From positions 12,061,347 to 12,125,346 of the forward strand of contig OX336355.1 of assembly GCA_946902875.1 (NCBI GenBank): a DNA stretch of 64,000 nt, given 5' to 3'. The number at the start of each line of letters is the position of its first letter. The stretch's first letter is position 1. A program made the position numbers and the translations under genes. Positions 22,180 through 33,011 of this stretch are shown here, piece by piece. The notes under the pieces are model-generated. The model ran no database searches. It was given only the letters and a program-made list of their open reading frames with translations, and had not been told where the DNA came from. The DNA comes from Nematopogon swammerdamellus. Taxonomy: Eukaryota; Arthropoda; Insecta; Lepidoptera; Adelidae.

Positions 22180-22882
22180 CGCCAAGTATCTGGTGTGTAA
22201 CGTGTCATAATAACATGGAGTGTAACGTGCGATAAGGAACTTCGTTCCAAAATCATCTTTTTGACATTGGAAATGTTTTTTCGTTCGCTCCAGTATAGGC
22301 TCCGATTTCACGAAAAAGTGCGATCCCCTTATATCTCGGAGAGTTGTGAAGATATGATATTCCAAAAAGCTCAAAAGACGCGTGTTCATGAGAGCTGTAA
22401 GGTGCAAAAATAATTATTCGAGAAAGCCAAAAACGAAAAAAGTTATGGCCGAAATAGTGAAAAAAAAATAAAATTTTTTCGAATTTTTAATTTTGGCGCT
22501 CGATATTTTGGAAACGAAGAATGATATAAAAAATTTGAGAAAAATTTCACTGGACAATTTAGTCAGCTACAATTTGAGCCTAAAACAAAGTCGATCGGGT
22601 TAAGGGTTTGTCCTGTAGCCTATCCTTTTTAAAAAAAGTCAAAAAATCAGAACGACATTTTTTTCGAATTCTGTAGATTCATTTCCAATGTGCTCGATAG
22701 TCGTGTGAGGCACGAAATCTGTGTTTTCGGCCTAGCTCTCATTCGCCAAGTGTCTGGAGCACAGAGCATCAAATACCAAACGCGCGCGCGGCGCGCGCAT
22801 TTGATGCTCTGTGGTCTGGAATGTTACGTGCGATAATGACATAGAGAATAACGTGCGATACTAAGGAACTCCGTTCCAAAAT
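22180..22882. repeat. Pair of diverged direct repeats (GCCAAGTRTCTGG)
   Basis: 22180-22253 and 22744-22882 share CGCCAAGTATCTGG-like starts, two AACGTGCGATAA-like segments and end in GAACTTCGTTCCAAAAT or GAACTCCGTTCCAAAAT. The second copy is interrupted by the 54-bp element at 22760-22813, while the first preserves the uninterrupted form. GGCCTAGCTCTCATTC-type phrases also recur around them (22010, 22730). Confidence 0.75.
22760..22813. mobile_element. 54-bp miniature hAT-like element
   Basis: Begins CACAGAGCATCAAAT and ends with the exact inverse ATTTGATGCTCTGTG; only about 24 bases of C/G-rich sequence lie between. Flanks GTCTGGAG (22752-22759) and GTCTGGAA (22814-22821) form an 8-bp target duplication with one mismatch. 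The same termini bound the 287-bp element at 42240-42526, which has a perfect 8-bp duplication. Eight-base duplications fit the hAT superfamily. Confidence 0.8.
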
Positions 22883-23406
22883 TTTTTTTTTTATTTACAA
22901 ACAAATCAACATACAGCATCATAATTCAAAAGTAACATCCTGCCGATAATATCCGCAGGGCTACCGATGCTCAAGTGCGTCGTTATGAAGCTTATGTTCC
23001 GAGGAGGCTGCGTCACTTGCATCCTCTCATTGATTGCAATTAAACTCTATATAAATCCCGTTTCATCGTTTGCGATGCAGTCGGCGAAAATTATAAGTGC
23101 TTTAAGTGAGTGCGTTGTAATATAAGTTATGGTAATAGTAAATAAAATATATATAAAAAATAAAAATATTGTACAATGAAATCGATCACACAATTTGAAA
23201 ATTGGTTTAACGAAAATCAGAGAAAATCCCGAGGGCTCGTTTTGGAACTTCATGTCGCAGGTTATTGAAATACTTTTTAACAATTTGCATAGATTAACCG
23301 TAGCAATGTATTAATAGATTATTAATAGATTAACCCGTTTTTGCAGCAGAAACATTCTTGTAATAAAAATAAAATTAAATACAGAAATTACGGACTAAAA
23401 GCATTG

Positions 23407-23442
23407 ATATTATAACCCTAGTCCCGACTAGGGTTATAATAT
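23407..23442. other. Perfect 17-bp palindromic hairpin
   Basis: ATATTATAACCCTAGTC (23407-23423) and its exact inverse GACTAGGGTTATAATAT (23426-23442) are separated by two C. No family or function recognised. Confidence 0.9.
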
Positions 23443-24058
23443 AAATGGCTAAAAGTATTAAAGGTTGATCTAATGAAGTTTACGATTCACTTATATCGTC
23501 GACTATAAGTTTTGGCACATGTTTGCTAGATAGTCAATTTCTTAATAGTCAATTGAGGCGGACGACTTACCATAAAAGTGATTATTTAACTCATAAACAA
23601 TCAAAATATTGAGTCAACTGCGGTCACGTCTTTATAATAAAAATTAAATTATTATTTTGATCATCGAGGTGATAATTAAAATGCAAACTGTTGTTTTAAT
23701 GTTACGTAATTGAAACCTGACAATATTAAAATTATGTAAATAGGTACTTCGCTTAATTCCTTTCGCTTCTTGTCCCTTTGTGTAATGTGGTTCTTCCGTG
23801 CCGTAAATAAAGCATAAGCTTTTAGGTAGGTAATTAATAAATTAATTTTATAATTTGTACAGTAAAAATATAATAAATTAATTAAGCTGAATTTTTAATA
23901 TATTTAATTTTACTAACCGAACCTACAAGTCCTACAACGTAACTTTGTCAAGCAAGCCAAGTAAGTCAGGCGTTCAATGTTTTTAAATTATGAAAAAGAC
24001 AATTTAGTACCTATGATGGTTACCTTTTCGAAGGGATAAATTACATACATACATAGCG

Positions 24059-24220
24059 TCACGCCTGTTTCCCGGTGTGGATCTCCACGTGCCACGATCC
24101 TAACACACATATGCCGCCTCTTCCACTCCCATAATGTTCTTCATGCATGCTCGTCGGTTACGGGTACTAACGCACTTGACCCTTTTTGAGTACATGCCCG
24201 ATCTGGTCCAGGTACGTGCA
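24059..24220 (-). pseudogene. LINE C-terminal relic ([13 protein letters not shown] family), copy 1
   Basis: Minus strand: TACCTGGACCAGATCGGGCA, AACCGACGAGCATGCATGAA, GATCGTGGCACGTGGAGATC and the terminal GGGAAACAGGCGTGA. It has a one-base frame break and a short internal deletion relative to the open copy at 25952-26140. It is followed by (ATAC)n, the usual tail. Confidence 0.7.
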
Positions 24221-24310
24221 TCTAGGGATAAATTAGTTAGACCAATTGTAATCCGGTTAGACGGCGTACTTATTACAGCGTAAAGCTTACTTGGGGAGTG
24301 TCTACTACCA

Positions 24311-24820
24311 ACGCAAATGGGTCATCCACGTTCTATGGTTTAAAACTTAACCTTCCCCCTCTACATACACACATACAACATACAAACACTCCCTCTCAGA
24401 CATATACGTACCCTCACTCCCTCAACCTCATACAAACAGACCCTCACTCATTCTCACACACATACACGTCCATATTCGGCCGACATCGCCATATTCTCGT
24501 CCAAGTCAAATTAGTCTGTCAGTAGGCAGGCAGTGTATGGAAGTCGACAGTGAAATTAAGGGTTAACGCAAATGGGTCATCCACGTTCTATGGTTTAAAA
24601 CTTAACCTTCCCCCTCTACATACATACATACAACATACAAACACTCCCTCTCAGACATATACGTACCCTCACTCCCTCAACCTCATACAAACAGACCCTC
24701 ACTCATTCTCACACACATACACGTCCATATTCGGCCGACATCGCCATATTCTCGTCCAAGTCAAATTAGTCTGTCAGTAGGCAGGCAGTGTATGGAAGTC
24801 GACAGTGAAATTAAGGGTTA
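24311..24820. repeat. Tandem duplication, two 255-bp units
   Basis: 24311-24565 and 24566-24820 are almost identical, from ACGCAAATGGGTCATCCACG to GACAGTGAAATTAAGGGTTA; the visible difference is in an ACACAC/ATACAT stretch. Each unit carries the same short frame in CA-rich sequence, which is a consequence of the duplication. The near identity implies a recent event or an assembly duplication. Confidence 0.9.
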
Positions 24821-25249
24821 ATAACAGTTGCCAGAACTTGCCCCTTCAAGGCTCCGCTGGTATTTCGCCACTGTACGCATTATCGTTGGGCTAGTCACTA
24901 GGAATACGTGGAAATATAATAATACCTATGATTTACCGTTTTGTGATTTTTTTTAATAATTTCAACGCTACGTTGGTAAAACCCCAGGAAGTCCATTGCG
25001 TTCTATACATATACACCCATACGACAATCTAAGTTTATATTATAAAGTACTAAGCCTGCATGCTCCATGTTTTTATGTATGTTAATATGTAGGTATGCAT
25101 TTATTTATTAAAATTTCTATTGTACCTACACATTGTTTTGGCTACATGTATGTAATTTTAATTCAAATAAACTAGATCTGTGAAACTTAAAATTACTAAC
25201 CCTAGCACAGGTTCAGCATAGTTGGGTGGCAACATCGCGCTAGTCAGTC

Positions 25250-25612
25250 ATCCATCATCAATACAAATAATAAATCTGTAAGGGATAGAGTAAGTTACTT
25301 TGTTTTATGAAATGCTGCGTTTGTAGACTCTATGTATAATACTAAAATTAAATGTATGATTTTTAGAAATATTTTCTGTATGTATGTATGTTCCTCCATA
25401 ACTCTTAAACCGATCATCCGAATACGATGAAACTTTGTGCAAGCACATTTAACTATGTGGGACACAGGATAGGCTATATAATATAAATAAATAAAATTCT
25501 GTTCCGGTTACGCTAAGATGTGGCTCTCATACAAACCGAATTGTTCCGCGCGCCGAAATAAAATAAATACGAATTTTACGCGAGCAAAGCCGCGGGCAAA
25601 AGCTAGTTAAAA
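25250..25612 (+). repeat. Dispersed repeat ending in GCCGCGGGCAAAAGCTAG
   Basis: AATAATAAATCTGTAAGGGA, CCTCCATAACTCTTAAACCG, GGGACACAGGATAGGCTA and CGCTAAGATGTGGCTC are shared with 29500-29790. This copy continues to ACGCGAGCAAAGCCGCGGGC AAAAGCTAG, the terminus also used by the foldback elements. Origin unclear: LINE 3' region or Helitron-like. Confidence 0.6.
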
Positions 25613-25951
25613 ATTAAACAAAACATTGTTCCAATTAAATAATATGTATGCACGAGTATACTGTACTATACGTGTAACTGTTATCATTTCTTTTTTTTTT
25701 CAATGTGCAATTCTTCGGATGCTTACAGATAAAAGTGATTTCAGCTGCGAAACATTGAAGTCAGATTTGTTATTGGAGGCGACGAAACCGCGTAAAATAA
25801 TAACGAAGGGTGCAGCAGCCGTAAACGAAACGTGTGAAAAATTCAATCATGATCATCGATTAACGAACACCGATAAACCAACACAAGGCGAAGAAATAAA
25901 ACCAGCGGGTCGTGGATATTAATACACAGAAACGGTATTACGGTCGGGAAG

Positions 25952-26140
25952 GGTCGCCCTAGACGCACGTACCTGGACCAGATCGGGCATGTGCTCAAAA
26001 AGGGGCAAGTGCTTAGTACCCGTAACCGACGAGCATGCATGAAGAACATTATGGGAGTGGAAGAGGCGGCAGAGGTGTGTCAGGATCGTGGCACGTGGAG
26101 ATCCGTTGTCTCTGCCTACCCCACCGGGAAACAGGCGTGA
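25952..26140 (+). pseudogene. LINE C-terminal coding fragment, frame intact
   Basis: 63 codons open to a stop: [62 protein letters not shown]. The same C-terminus occurs in two decayed copies (24059-24220, 41695-41850), and each is followed closely by a TATG-type repeat. It belongs to a LINE polyprotein whose clade I cannot name with certainty; only the C-terminus was retained, as in 5'-truncated insertions. Confidence 0.7.
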
Positions 26141-26575
26141 CGCTATGTATGTATGTATGTAGAAACGGTATTTTCATACATTACATACGTTTTACGTGAT
26201 TACCAAAATTTGGTCGGCACGCACTTCAATTGGAGCATAGAGAAGATACGTGAGTCAATATGTGTGTGTATATGTCATCGTAAGTGGTCGAAATCAGTAA
26301 TAACCCCGAAGAACACCGAAGAAACTAATACAATTGACTGAAGTCGTTAGTAAAATACAGAACTACTTAAGCGACCACATCAACCGTTTACGTATACTCT
26401 CTCGACATCAGTAAACACCCGAATCGAAATATCCGACATGCTGCCGCACTCTGATTGTTCACTGACGACCACGTGCCGTAATGGCAAAACGAATATGTTA
26501 TTATCACGCATAATGGTATTTTGCATGCATGCATGCAATATGTCCCTCCAAGCGTTGCGGGGGACATCGCGAGGC

Positions 26576-26765
26576 TCTTCCACCGAGTCATGCAGCGGGT
26601 GGGTCTTCGTGCCTTACTTGCTGCTTGATAGTTATCTTATCTGAATGCTTTGCTAAACGTGGTGGTCGGTGTTGTGCTATAATTTACAAGGGTACCTGAA
26701 GCACACAACTCCGATTACTCTGCTTACCCCGATTGTCAGGATACAGCGTGTGGTATGTATGTAAT
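26576..26765 (+). repeat. SINE-B 3' fragment (T2)
   Basis: CTTCCACCGAGTCATGCAGC, CGTGCCTTACTTGCTGCTTG, GTGGTGGTCGGTGTTGTGCT and CAGCGTGTGGTATGTATGTA. Head H1 is absent. Confidence 0.8.
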
Positions 26766-26769
26766 GAAA

Positions 26770-27620
26770 ATTAATTTTGTGAATTTTTCCTTCATCTCCT
26801 CGATAAGTGATGCCCCTTCTTCGTGATTACTTCCACACCAGCGACTACTATCGGTAATGAGAATCTTAGGCGCGAATTGATAATACGTTCTGGCGGTCGA
26901 CTCGTAAATCAGACTTCGTCTGTGGCTCAATTCAGCTTCTCGGACCGACATGGCTTAGCAACCTGCTGACGAGCGTGTACTCCAATAGTAACTTGCTGTT
27001 ATACGTTGTTTGACTACATGCATATACTACATACTACATGTTGTATCATTAGTGTAATGCTATTGAAAATAGGTTGCCTGCAATAAATCGCTCATAGTAA
27101 TAATTTCACCTTTGCGCGCTTTTGTTTTGTATGTACCTATGTTTCCTTCTTGTGTTGTCGCTCTATTATTGGTGTACAATAAATAATTTATATTTTATTT
27201 AGGGCATTAATCCACTTATGTTTTTTTTTATGTAAATCTACATGGGTGGTTCAACGACATTCTACTTTCTGGACAAGCCCTCGTTATACATTTTACCGGT
27301 AGAAAGGTGCGATTGGAGTTCTTCTATATATTGCCATTATTTAAAACAGCGTAAGTGCGCGAGCGCCTCATACATCACGGTACGTTTCCGCTCTGTGATC
27401 GTCGATAGAGTAAGACGGTTAAATGGAAATTTGATACGTATAAGGGAGACAACGAGTGGAGAGTGTGCTGAATGCTCACAAATAGCACGCCTCAATTCGG
27501 TGCGTTGTATGCCACTTCCCGATAATTTAATTCGTTGGGGTGGTCGGGACAAAGGACCAATGGTGCAGTCGATAGAACCCAAAACACCTCTCCTCTCCTG
27601 TCCAGCCTGTTAATACGACA
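26770..27620. other. Unrecognised DNA, weak retroelement resemblance
   Basis: Frames on both strands at 27240-27610 reach 80-120 codons but show no motif I can name. CCAGCCTGTTAATACGACAT at 27600 matches the 3' side of the relic at 12330 (AGCCTGTTAATACGACGTTT), so this may be a related decayed LINE. Confidence 0.35.
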
Positions 27621-27632
27621 TTTTTGAAGACA

Positions 27633-27775
27633 CTTTTTAACCCCCGACGCAAAAGGAGTTGTGTTATAAGTTTGGCGCCCCCGTCTATGTGTCTGTCTGT
27701 CTGTGTGTCTGTCTGTGGCATTGTAGCTCCCAAACGAATGGATCGATTTGGATGCGGTTTTTTTTTCAAGCTTGA
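27633..27775 (+). repeat. LINE 3'-UTR-like relic (ACCCCCGACGCAAAAGGAG)
   Basis: ACCCCCGACGCAAAAGGAGT followed by TTATAAGTTTGGCGCCC, a (GTCT)n run, and GCATTGTAGCTCCCAAACGA ATGGATCGATTTGGATGCGG. This is a phrase typical of lepidopteran LINE 3' UTRs. Confidence 0.5.
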
Positions 27776-27801
27776 AATAAAAGTTTAATTAGAAAAGTTA
27801 A

Positions 27802-27985
27802 ATTATTTTTGACTTTTTAAGGGTCGGGGACCCTTAAACAGTCAAAAATAATGTCCGTTTACTTATGTACTTTAAGGAGTCGCGGGACCGCCAAGTAAAT
27901 AAAACATAAAAACTCAGACTCCGCGGGTATTTACTCAGTGGTCCTCCGACTCCTTTAAGTAAGAAAACGGAAATTATTTTTGACT
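27802..27985. repeat. Compound hairpin cluster
   Basis: Hairpin 1: 27802-27825 with 27829-27852 (23 of 24 paired). Hairpin 2: 27855-27900 with 27928-27970, including CCGTTTACTT...AAGGAGTCG and its inverse. A further AAATTATTTTTGACTC follows at 27971, a direct copy of the hairpin 1 left arm. The arrangement suggests one hairpin element inserted at the edge of another. Confidence 0.7.
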
Positions 27986-27999
27986 CTTTTTATTAACAG

Positions 28000-29192
28000 T
28001 ATTTTTGAGTAAACCGTAAAAAAAATTCACACATCAGGACAAACTTTTCGTTGCGTACCTATACCCTGGAAGTTTATCACTAGCGAAAACGAAAGCAAAT
28101 CAATACACAATATATAGGTAAGTGGCCACTAGCATTAATAACTCATTCAAGTCCGGTCGCCGCCGGCATTTTTCACGAAACTAATAACAATAATTTTGAA
28201 CCGCCCCTACCAAATGTCAGTCGAAACAGTATAAAGGTAATTCACCAGATCATTATTGACGATAGCGGTCTGGGCGACCCGCGCCGCGCGCGCGAGGGTT
28301 GGGACTTACCTTTTAATTACCCGTGTTGGAAAAAACGAGACGTGTGAGGGTTAGTCGTATTTTTCTATTCCACTGTTAATTAATTTCTACAATATTTCGC
28401 CGCAACTATCAAGTGACCATTTTTCATTTACAGCTTTTACTGATCCGTGAGATATTAAATTTCAATTTGTTGAGTGTTTCACGTAGATGTGAAACAAAAT
28501 AATGACTTTTGCTGGAGGCTTTGCTGGAGGTAGATTTTAAAATTACATGGTAGCCCCAGAAATAAACAACCAGTTTAAGTTTTCACACAGATTCGGCGTA
28601 GCAATCAATTAATTTTGCTTAAAAAAATTCAAGCAAATTTATTATTTAGTTTTTAGGACTGAAGTGAAAGACAGACAGACAGATGGATAGACAGACAGAC
28701 ATTGTAGCGTGACTAAGTGGATTCCTGGTTTTTTATGGAAAAAAATTATTTCGCTCATATTCGCGACCATTTTGAGTTCAATAAGAATTTACTACAGGAC
28801 AATATTACCTAGGGTGTACTTATGATAAAAACAATTATTTTCGCATTTAGAGCCGTATTCAAAATGTTTAATCGAACAGCTGCTGGTTCAAAATGTCAGT
28901 ATGGGAGTGTCGCCCTGTTTATTTTTTCTCTCTCGTCTCGTTCGATCGCTCTGTCTGTCCTTTCGTTTTGCATTCGCATTCCACCGTGACCTGACCACGT
29001 GATAACACATCGTCTCTGACTTCTGTTTGCCTGAGGAGGGGTCATACATGCGTGCAGTTCTGCTGCTTGGAATATGGGGAAAAAATTACTAATAATTTTT
29101 CTTTAGATACCTTCATGTAAAAATATTACAATACAGATTAGTCGGGAAACGAGCGGTGGCCTTGTTTGGCAGCTTCAACAACCATTGTTAAA
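28000..29192. other. Unrecognised DNA
   Basis: Contains a GC-rich patch (GACCCGCGCCGCGCGCGCGA at 28279) and a GACAGACAGAC run at 28668-28700. No gene or named repeat. Confidence 0.4.
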
Positions 29193-29384
29193 AAAAAACG
29201 GCCAAGTGCGAGTCGAACTCGCGCACCGAGGGTTCCGTATCGCCATGTCACGGTCAGCGCCACTCACGCCATCTATGGCGTGTTATGAAATGCTTCATAT
29301 TAGTTAGATGTCATGATTAGTTAAAATGCTTCTGAATTTGATACGTATCCGGTACGGGATTCTATTACTAAGCCTACGCTGTCT

Positions 29385-29415
<31 letters not shown>

Positions 29416-29490
29416 CGAGGACTGTATCTATAGGTAGCCCGTTGAAATTTTCACAGAATATGTGTTATTATGGCCGATATAACAACACAT
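29193..29490 (+). repeat. GGTTCCGTA-family element, copy 2
   Basis: AACGGCCAAGTGCGAGTCGA, GAGGGTTCCGTATCGCCATG, CGCCATCTATGGCGTGTTAT, a (GTCT/GTCC)n run and TGAAATTTTCACAGAATATG to ATATAACAAC. It lacks the left inverted arm seen in the 14355 copy. Confidence 0.65.
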
Positions 29491-29494
29491 ATCA

Positions 29495-29795
29495 TCAATC
29501 AATACTAATAATAAATCTGTAAGGGATGGTCATGGAGTAAGTTACTTTGTTTTAGGAAATATTGAGTTTGTAGCCTCTATATATGATACTAAAGCTAAAT
29601 TGATGATTTTTAGAAATCTTGTATGTATATGTATATGTATGTATGTATGTATGTTCCTCCATAACTCTTAAAGCCATCATCCGAATTTGATGAAACTTAG
29701 TACAAGCCCATTTTACTATACGGGACACAGGATAGGCTAACTAAAATTCACTTCCGGCTACGCTAAGATGTGGCTCCCATACAAATCGAATCGAA
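29495..29795 (+). repeat. Dispersed repeat, second copy of 25250 family
   Basis: AATAATAAATCTGTAAGGGA, CCTCCATAACTCTTAAAGCC, GGGACACAGGATAGGCTA, CGCTAAGATGTGGCTCCCAT. An inner (GTAT)n run is expanded. It stops at a GC-rich stretch (29800-29920) instead of the CCGCGGGC terminus. Confidence 0.65.
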
Positions 29796-30143
29796 ATAAA
29801 AGCGGCGCGGCGCGGCGGCGGTGGTTTGTAGCGGCTAGCTGCCGGAGGCTGCTAGGAGGCGCGGGTCGCGGTGCGGGGTGCGGTCTGGTGGAGCGCGGTG
29901 TGTGTATGCCACGTGGTGTATGCATTGTCTCGAGCCAGAGTATCTTATTTAATTCGATTCATAATATTATGTAGGTTTACTTCGTTAGGTATCTATTTGA
30001 TTAATTTTAGGTGCACACCTATGTAAAAGTGTTTTTGCAAGTCGATGTTAGCGGATATTTACTTAACTGGAGTTCCTATTTGATTTAAGTTATTTGATCG
30101 TATGTTTATTATATTGCACTATTAGCGAAAAGATTCTTATTTT

Positions 30144-30230
30144 TACCCGACTACGGCGAAGCGAAAAGGAGAGTTGTGTGTTTGACCGGTATGTATGTAT
30201 GAATGTATGTATGTATGTATTTATATATGT
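30144..30230 (+). repeat. LINE 3' tail with (GTAT)n end
   Basis: TTTTTACCCGACTACGGCGA AGCGAAAAGGAG, GTGTGTTTGACCGG and a (GTAT)n run. The foldback element begins directly after it. Confidence 0.6.
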
Positions 30231-31558
30231 ACTAGCTTTTGCCCGCGGCTTCGCTCGCGTGAAATTCGTATTTCAAAGGAAGAACTAAGGGCGAGCTGGA
30301 TTCAGGTAAACGATAAACCGTCTCGAAGAAAGTGAGTAATTTTTTGAGGCCGAAGGCGGAGTTGCGTTTAGGAAGACGATAAACCTTCTCGAAGACAGTA
30401 AGTAACTATGGGCGAGGCCGAAGGCCGAGCTGCGTTCAGGATGAGGGTAACCTTTTCGAAGAAAGTAAGTAACAGAGGGCGAGGCCGAAGGCCGAGCTGC
30501 GTTCAGGAAAACGATAAACCTTCTCGAAGACAGTAAGTAACTATGGGCGAGGCCGAAGGCCGAGCTGCGTTCAGGATGAGGGTAACCTTTTCGAAGAAAG
30601 TAAGTAACAGAGGGCGAGGCCGAAGGCAGAGCTGCGTTCAGGAAGACCATAAACCTTCTCGGAGAAAGTAAGTAACAGAGGGCGAGGCCGAAGGCCGAGC
30701 TGCGTTCAGGAAGACGATAAACCTTTTCGAAGACAGTAAGTAACTATGGGCGAGGCCGAAGGCCGAGCTGCGTTCAGGAAGAGAATAAACCATCTTTAAG
30801 AAAGTAAGTAACAAAGGGCGAGGCCGAAGGCCGAGCTGCGTTCAGGAAGAGGATAACCTTTTCGAAGAATGTAAGTAACAGAGATCTCGGCCTTCGGTCT
30901 CGCCCATAGTTACTTACTGTCTTCGAGAAGGTTTATCCTCTTCCTGAACGCAGCTGGGCCTTCGGCCTCGCCCTTTGTTACTTGCTTTCTTCGAGAAGGT
31001 TTAGGGTCTTCCTGAACGCAGCTTGGCCTTCGGCCTCGCCTTTTGTTACTTACTTTCTTCGAGAAGGTTTATCGTCTTCCTGAACGCACCTCGGCCTTCG
31101 GCCTCGCCCTCTGTTACTTACTTTCTCCGAGAAGGTTTATGGTCTTCCTGAACGCAGCTCTGCCTTCGACCTCGCCCTCTGTTACTTACTTTCTTCGAAA
31201 AGGTTACCCTCATCCTGAACGCAGCTCGGCCTTCGGCCTCGCCCATAGTTACTTACTGTCTTCGAGAAGGTTTATCGTTTTCCTGAACACAGCTCGGCCT
31301 TCGGCCTCGCCCTCTGTTACTTACTTTCTTCGAAAAGGTTACCCTCATCCTGAACGCAGCTCGGCCTTCGGCCTCGCCCATAGTTACTTACTGTCTTCGA
31401 GAAGGTTTATCGTCTTCCTAAACGCAACTCCGCCTTCGGCCTCAAAAAATTACTCACTTTCTTCGAGACGGTTTATCGTTTACCTGAATCCAGCTCGCCC
31501 TTAGTTCTTCCTTTGAAATACGAATTTCACGCGAGCGAAGCCGCGGGCAAAAGCTAGT
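30231..31558. mobile_element. Foldback-like element 2, near-complete palindrome
   Basis: ACTAGCTTTTGCCCGCGGCT at the left end is matched exactly in reverse at the right end. The left arm holds about eight units of ~67 bp (GGGCGAGGCCGAAGGCCGAG...), the right arm the inverse set, meeting near 30895 with no unique core. Units alternate between two subtypes (AGGAAGACGATAAACC and AGGATGAGGGTAACC) in mirror order in both arms. No protein is encoded; the long frames here are an effect of unit length. It shares termini and unit with 8678-10219. Confidence 0.85.
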
Positions 31559-31559
31559 T

Positions 31560-31780
31560 AAAAATAAGAAAATAAAAAAATTCACGGGGATTCCCATAGA
31601 AGAAACCAAAAAGTGTATGCGCGCGCGTCATCTACCGAATAGAGTGTGAAGCATTTTAACTAATCATGACATTTAACTAATATGAAGCATTTCATACCAC
31701 GCCATCTATGGCGTGAACCATGACATGGCGATACGGAACCCTCAGTGCGCAAGTTCGACTCGCACTTGGCCGGTTTTAAG
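31560..31780 (-). repeat. GGTTCCGTA-family element, copy 3
   Basis: Reverse of the family middle: CGCCATCTATGGCGTGAACC, ATGGCGATACGGAACCCTCA and CGACTCGCACTTGGCCGGTT TT, plus the GCGCGCGC segment shared with 14598. It lies against the right end of the foldback element. Confidence 0.65.
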
Positions 31781-31859
31781 GTTATGTGAGTTTTACGAGT
31801 TGATGGCATTATTTGAAAAAATCAAGTCTCACATACCTTCCTTAGAGTATTATTATACA

Positions 31860-33011
31860 TATACAGGATGGCCCAGTTATAGTAGTCCAAATTTTTTTTT
31901 TAGATGGAGGACATCATGGTGACTCATTTAAAAGGAACATTAGTTCCGCGAAAATCAATAGTTCAGAAGTTATGATTTTTTAAAACTTTTTTTGAAATTT
32001 CTTTATTTTAGTCACATAAACCGCTCTAGTTGGATATCTATTCCACAAAATCGAATAAAATTTGGTACGGAAGTAGAAGAGACATGTAGCTAGTACGTAA
32101 TGAATAGTTTTTAGGTTTACTCCTAGACTTTACTGTTGCTATGCCCTTTCAGTGAATTTTTGTTCAGTTTACATTAAAACTTATTAATTTTTGAAAAATC
32201 ACTGTGAACAAAAAAAGTACTACCGGAGATTTGCCTATGCCCTTAAAAACTACCTATACATATCACAATTCTCCAGACCAAAAATTTTTGTGGTGTTACA
32301 ATTGTAACATATTCAAAATTAACATCATTTGTACAAAGTCCTACAATAAAAAGTGACGATTACCTTAATTTTTAAAATCTTATTTTTTTCACAACCTTAG
32401 TTCAACTACAATTTCACATTATTCACAAACCTGTCTCTAACAGCGCTAATCTACACATAAAAAAACTGTTTAGTAATGTTTTTAAAAAATAAGATTTTAA
32501 AAATTAAGGTAATCATCACTTTTTATTGTAGTGACTTTGTACAAATGATGTCAATTTTCAATATGTTACAATTGTAACACCACTACAATTTTTGGTCTGG
32601 AGAATTGTGATATGTATAGGTAGTTTTTAAGCGTATGGGCAAATCTCCGGTAGTACTTTTTTTTTCACAGTGATTTTTCAAAAATTTATCAGTTTTAATG
32701 TAAACTGAACAAAAATTCACTGAAAGGGCTATAGCAACAGTACAGTCTAGGAGTAAACCTAAAAACTATGCATTACGTACTAGCTACATGTCTCCTCTAC
32801 TTCCATACCAAATTTTATTAAATTTTGTGGAATAAATATCCAACTAGAGCGGTTTATGTGACTAAAATAGAGAAATTTCAAAAAAAGTTTAAAAAAATCA
32901 TAACTTCAAACTATTGATTTTCGCGGAACTAATGTTTTTTTTAAATGAGTCAACATGATGTCCTCCATCTAAAAAAAATTTTTGGACCACTATAACTGGG
33001 CCACACTGTAT
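31860..33011. mobile_element. 1.15-kb snapback MITE, ATACAGGATGGCCCAGTTAT ends
   Basis: The two halves are inverted copies along almost the whole length, meeting near 32430. The ends are TATACAGGATGGCCCAGTTA and its inverse, next to TA. Shared inner landmarks include GGAGGACATCATG, GGTTTATGTGACTAAAATA, CTAGCTACATGTCTC and CAATTGTAACA. There is no coding sequence. TA at both borders fits Tc1/mariner-type insertion but does not prove it. Confidence 0.8.

Noticed and set aside
24298..24780. Two nearly identical 75-76 codon frames as a gene pair
   Set aside because: They are duplicate copies of one CA-rich stretch (His/Thr/Ser runs) within a tandem duplication.
30285..31504. 121- and 153-codon frames with repeated FLNAALPSASPSV
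   Set aside because: They lie in the minisatellite arms of a foldback element and appear as mirror images on opposite strands, so they follow from unit length.
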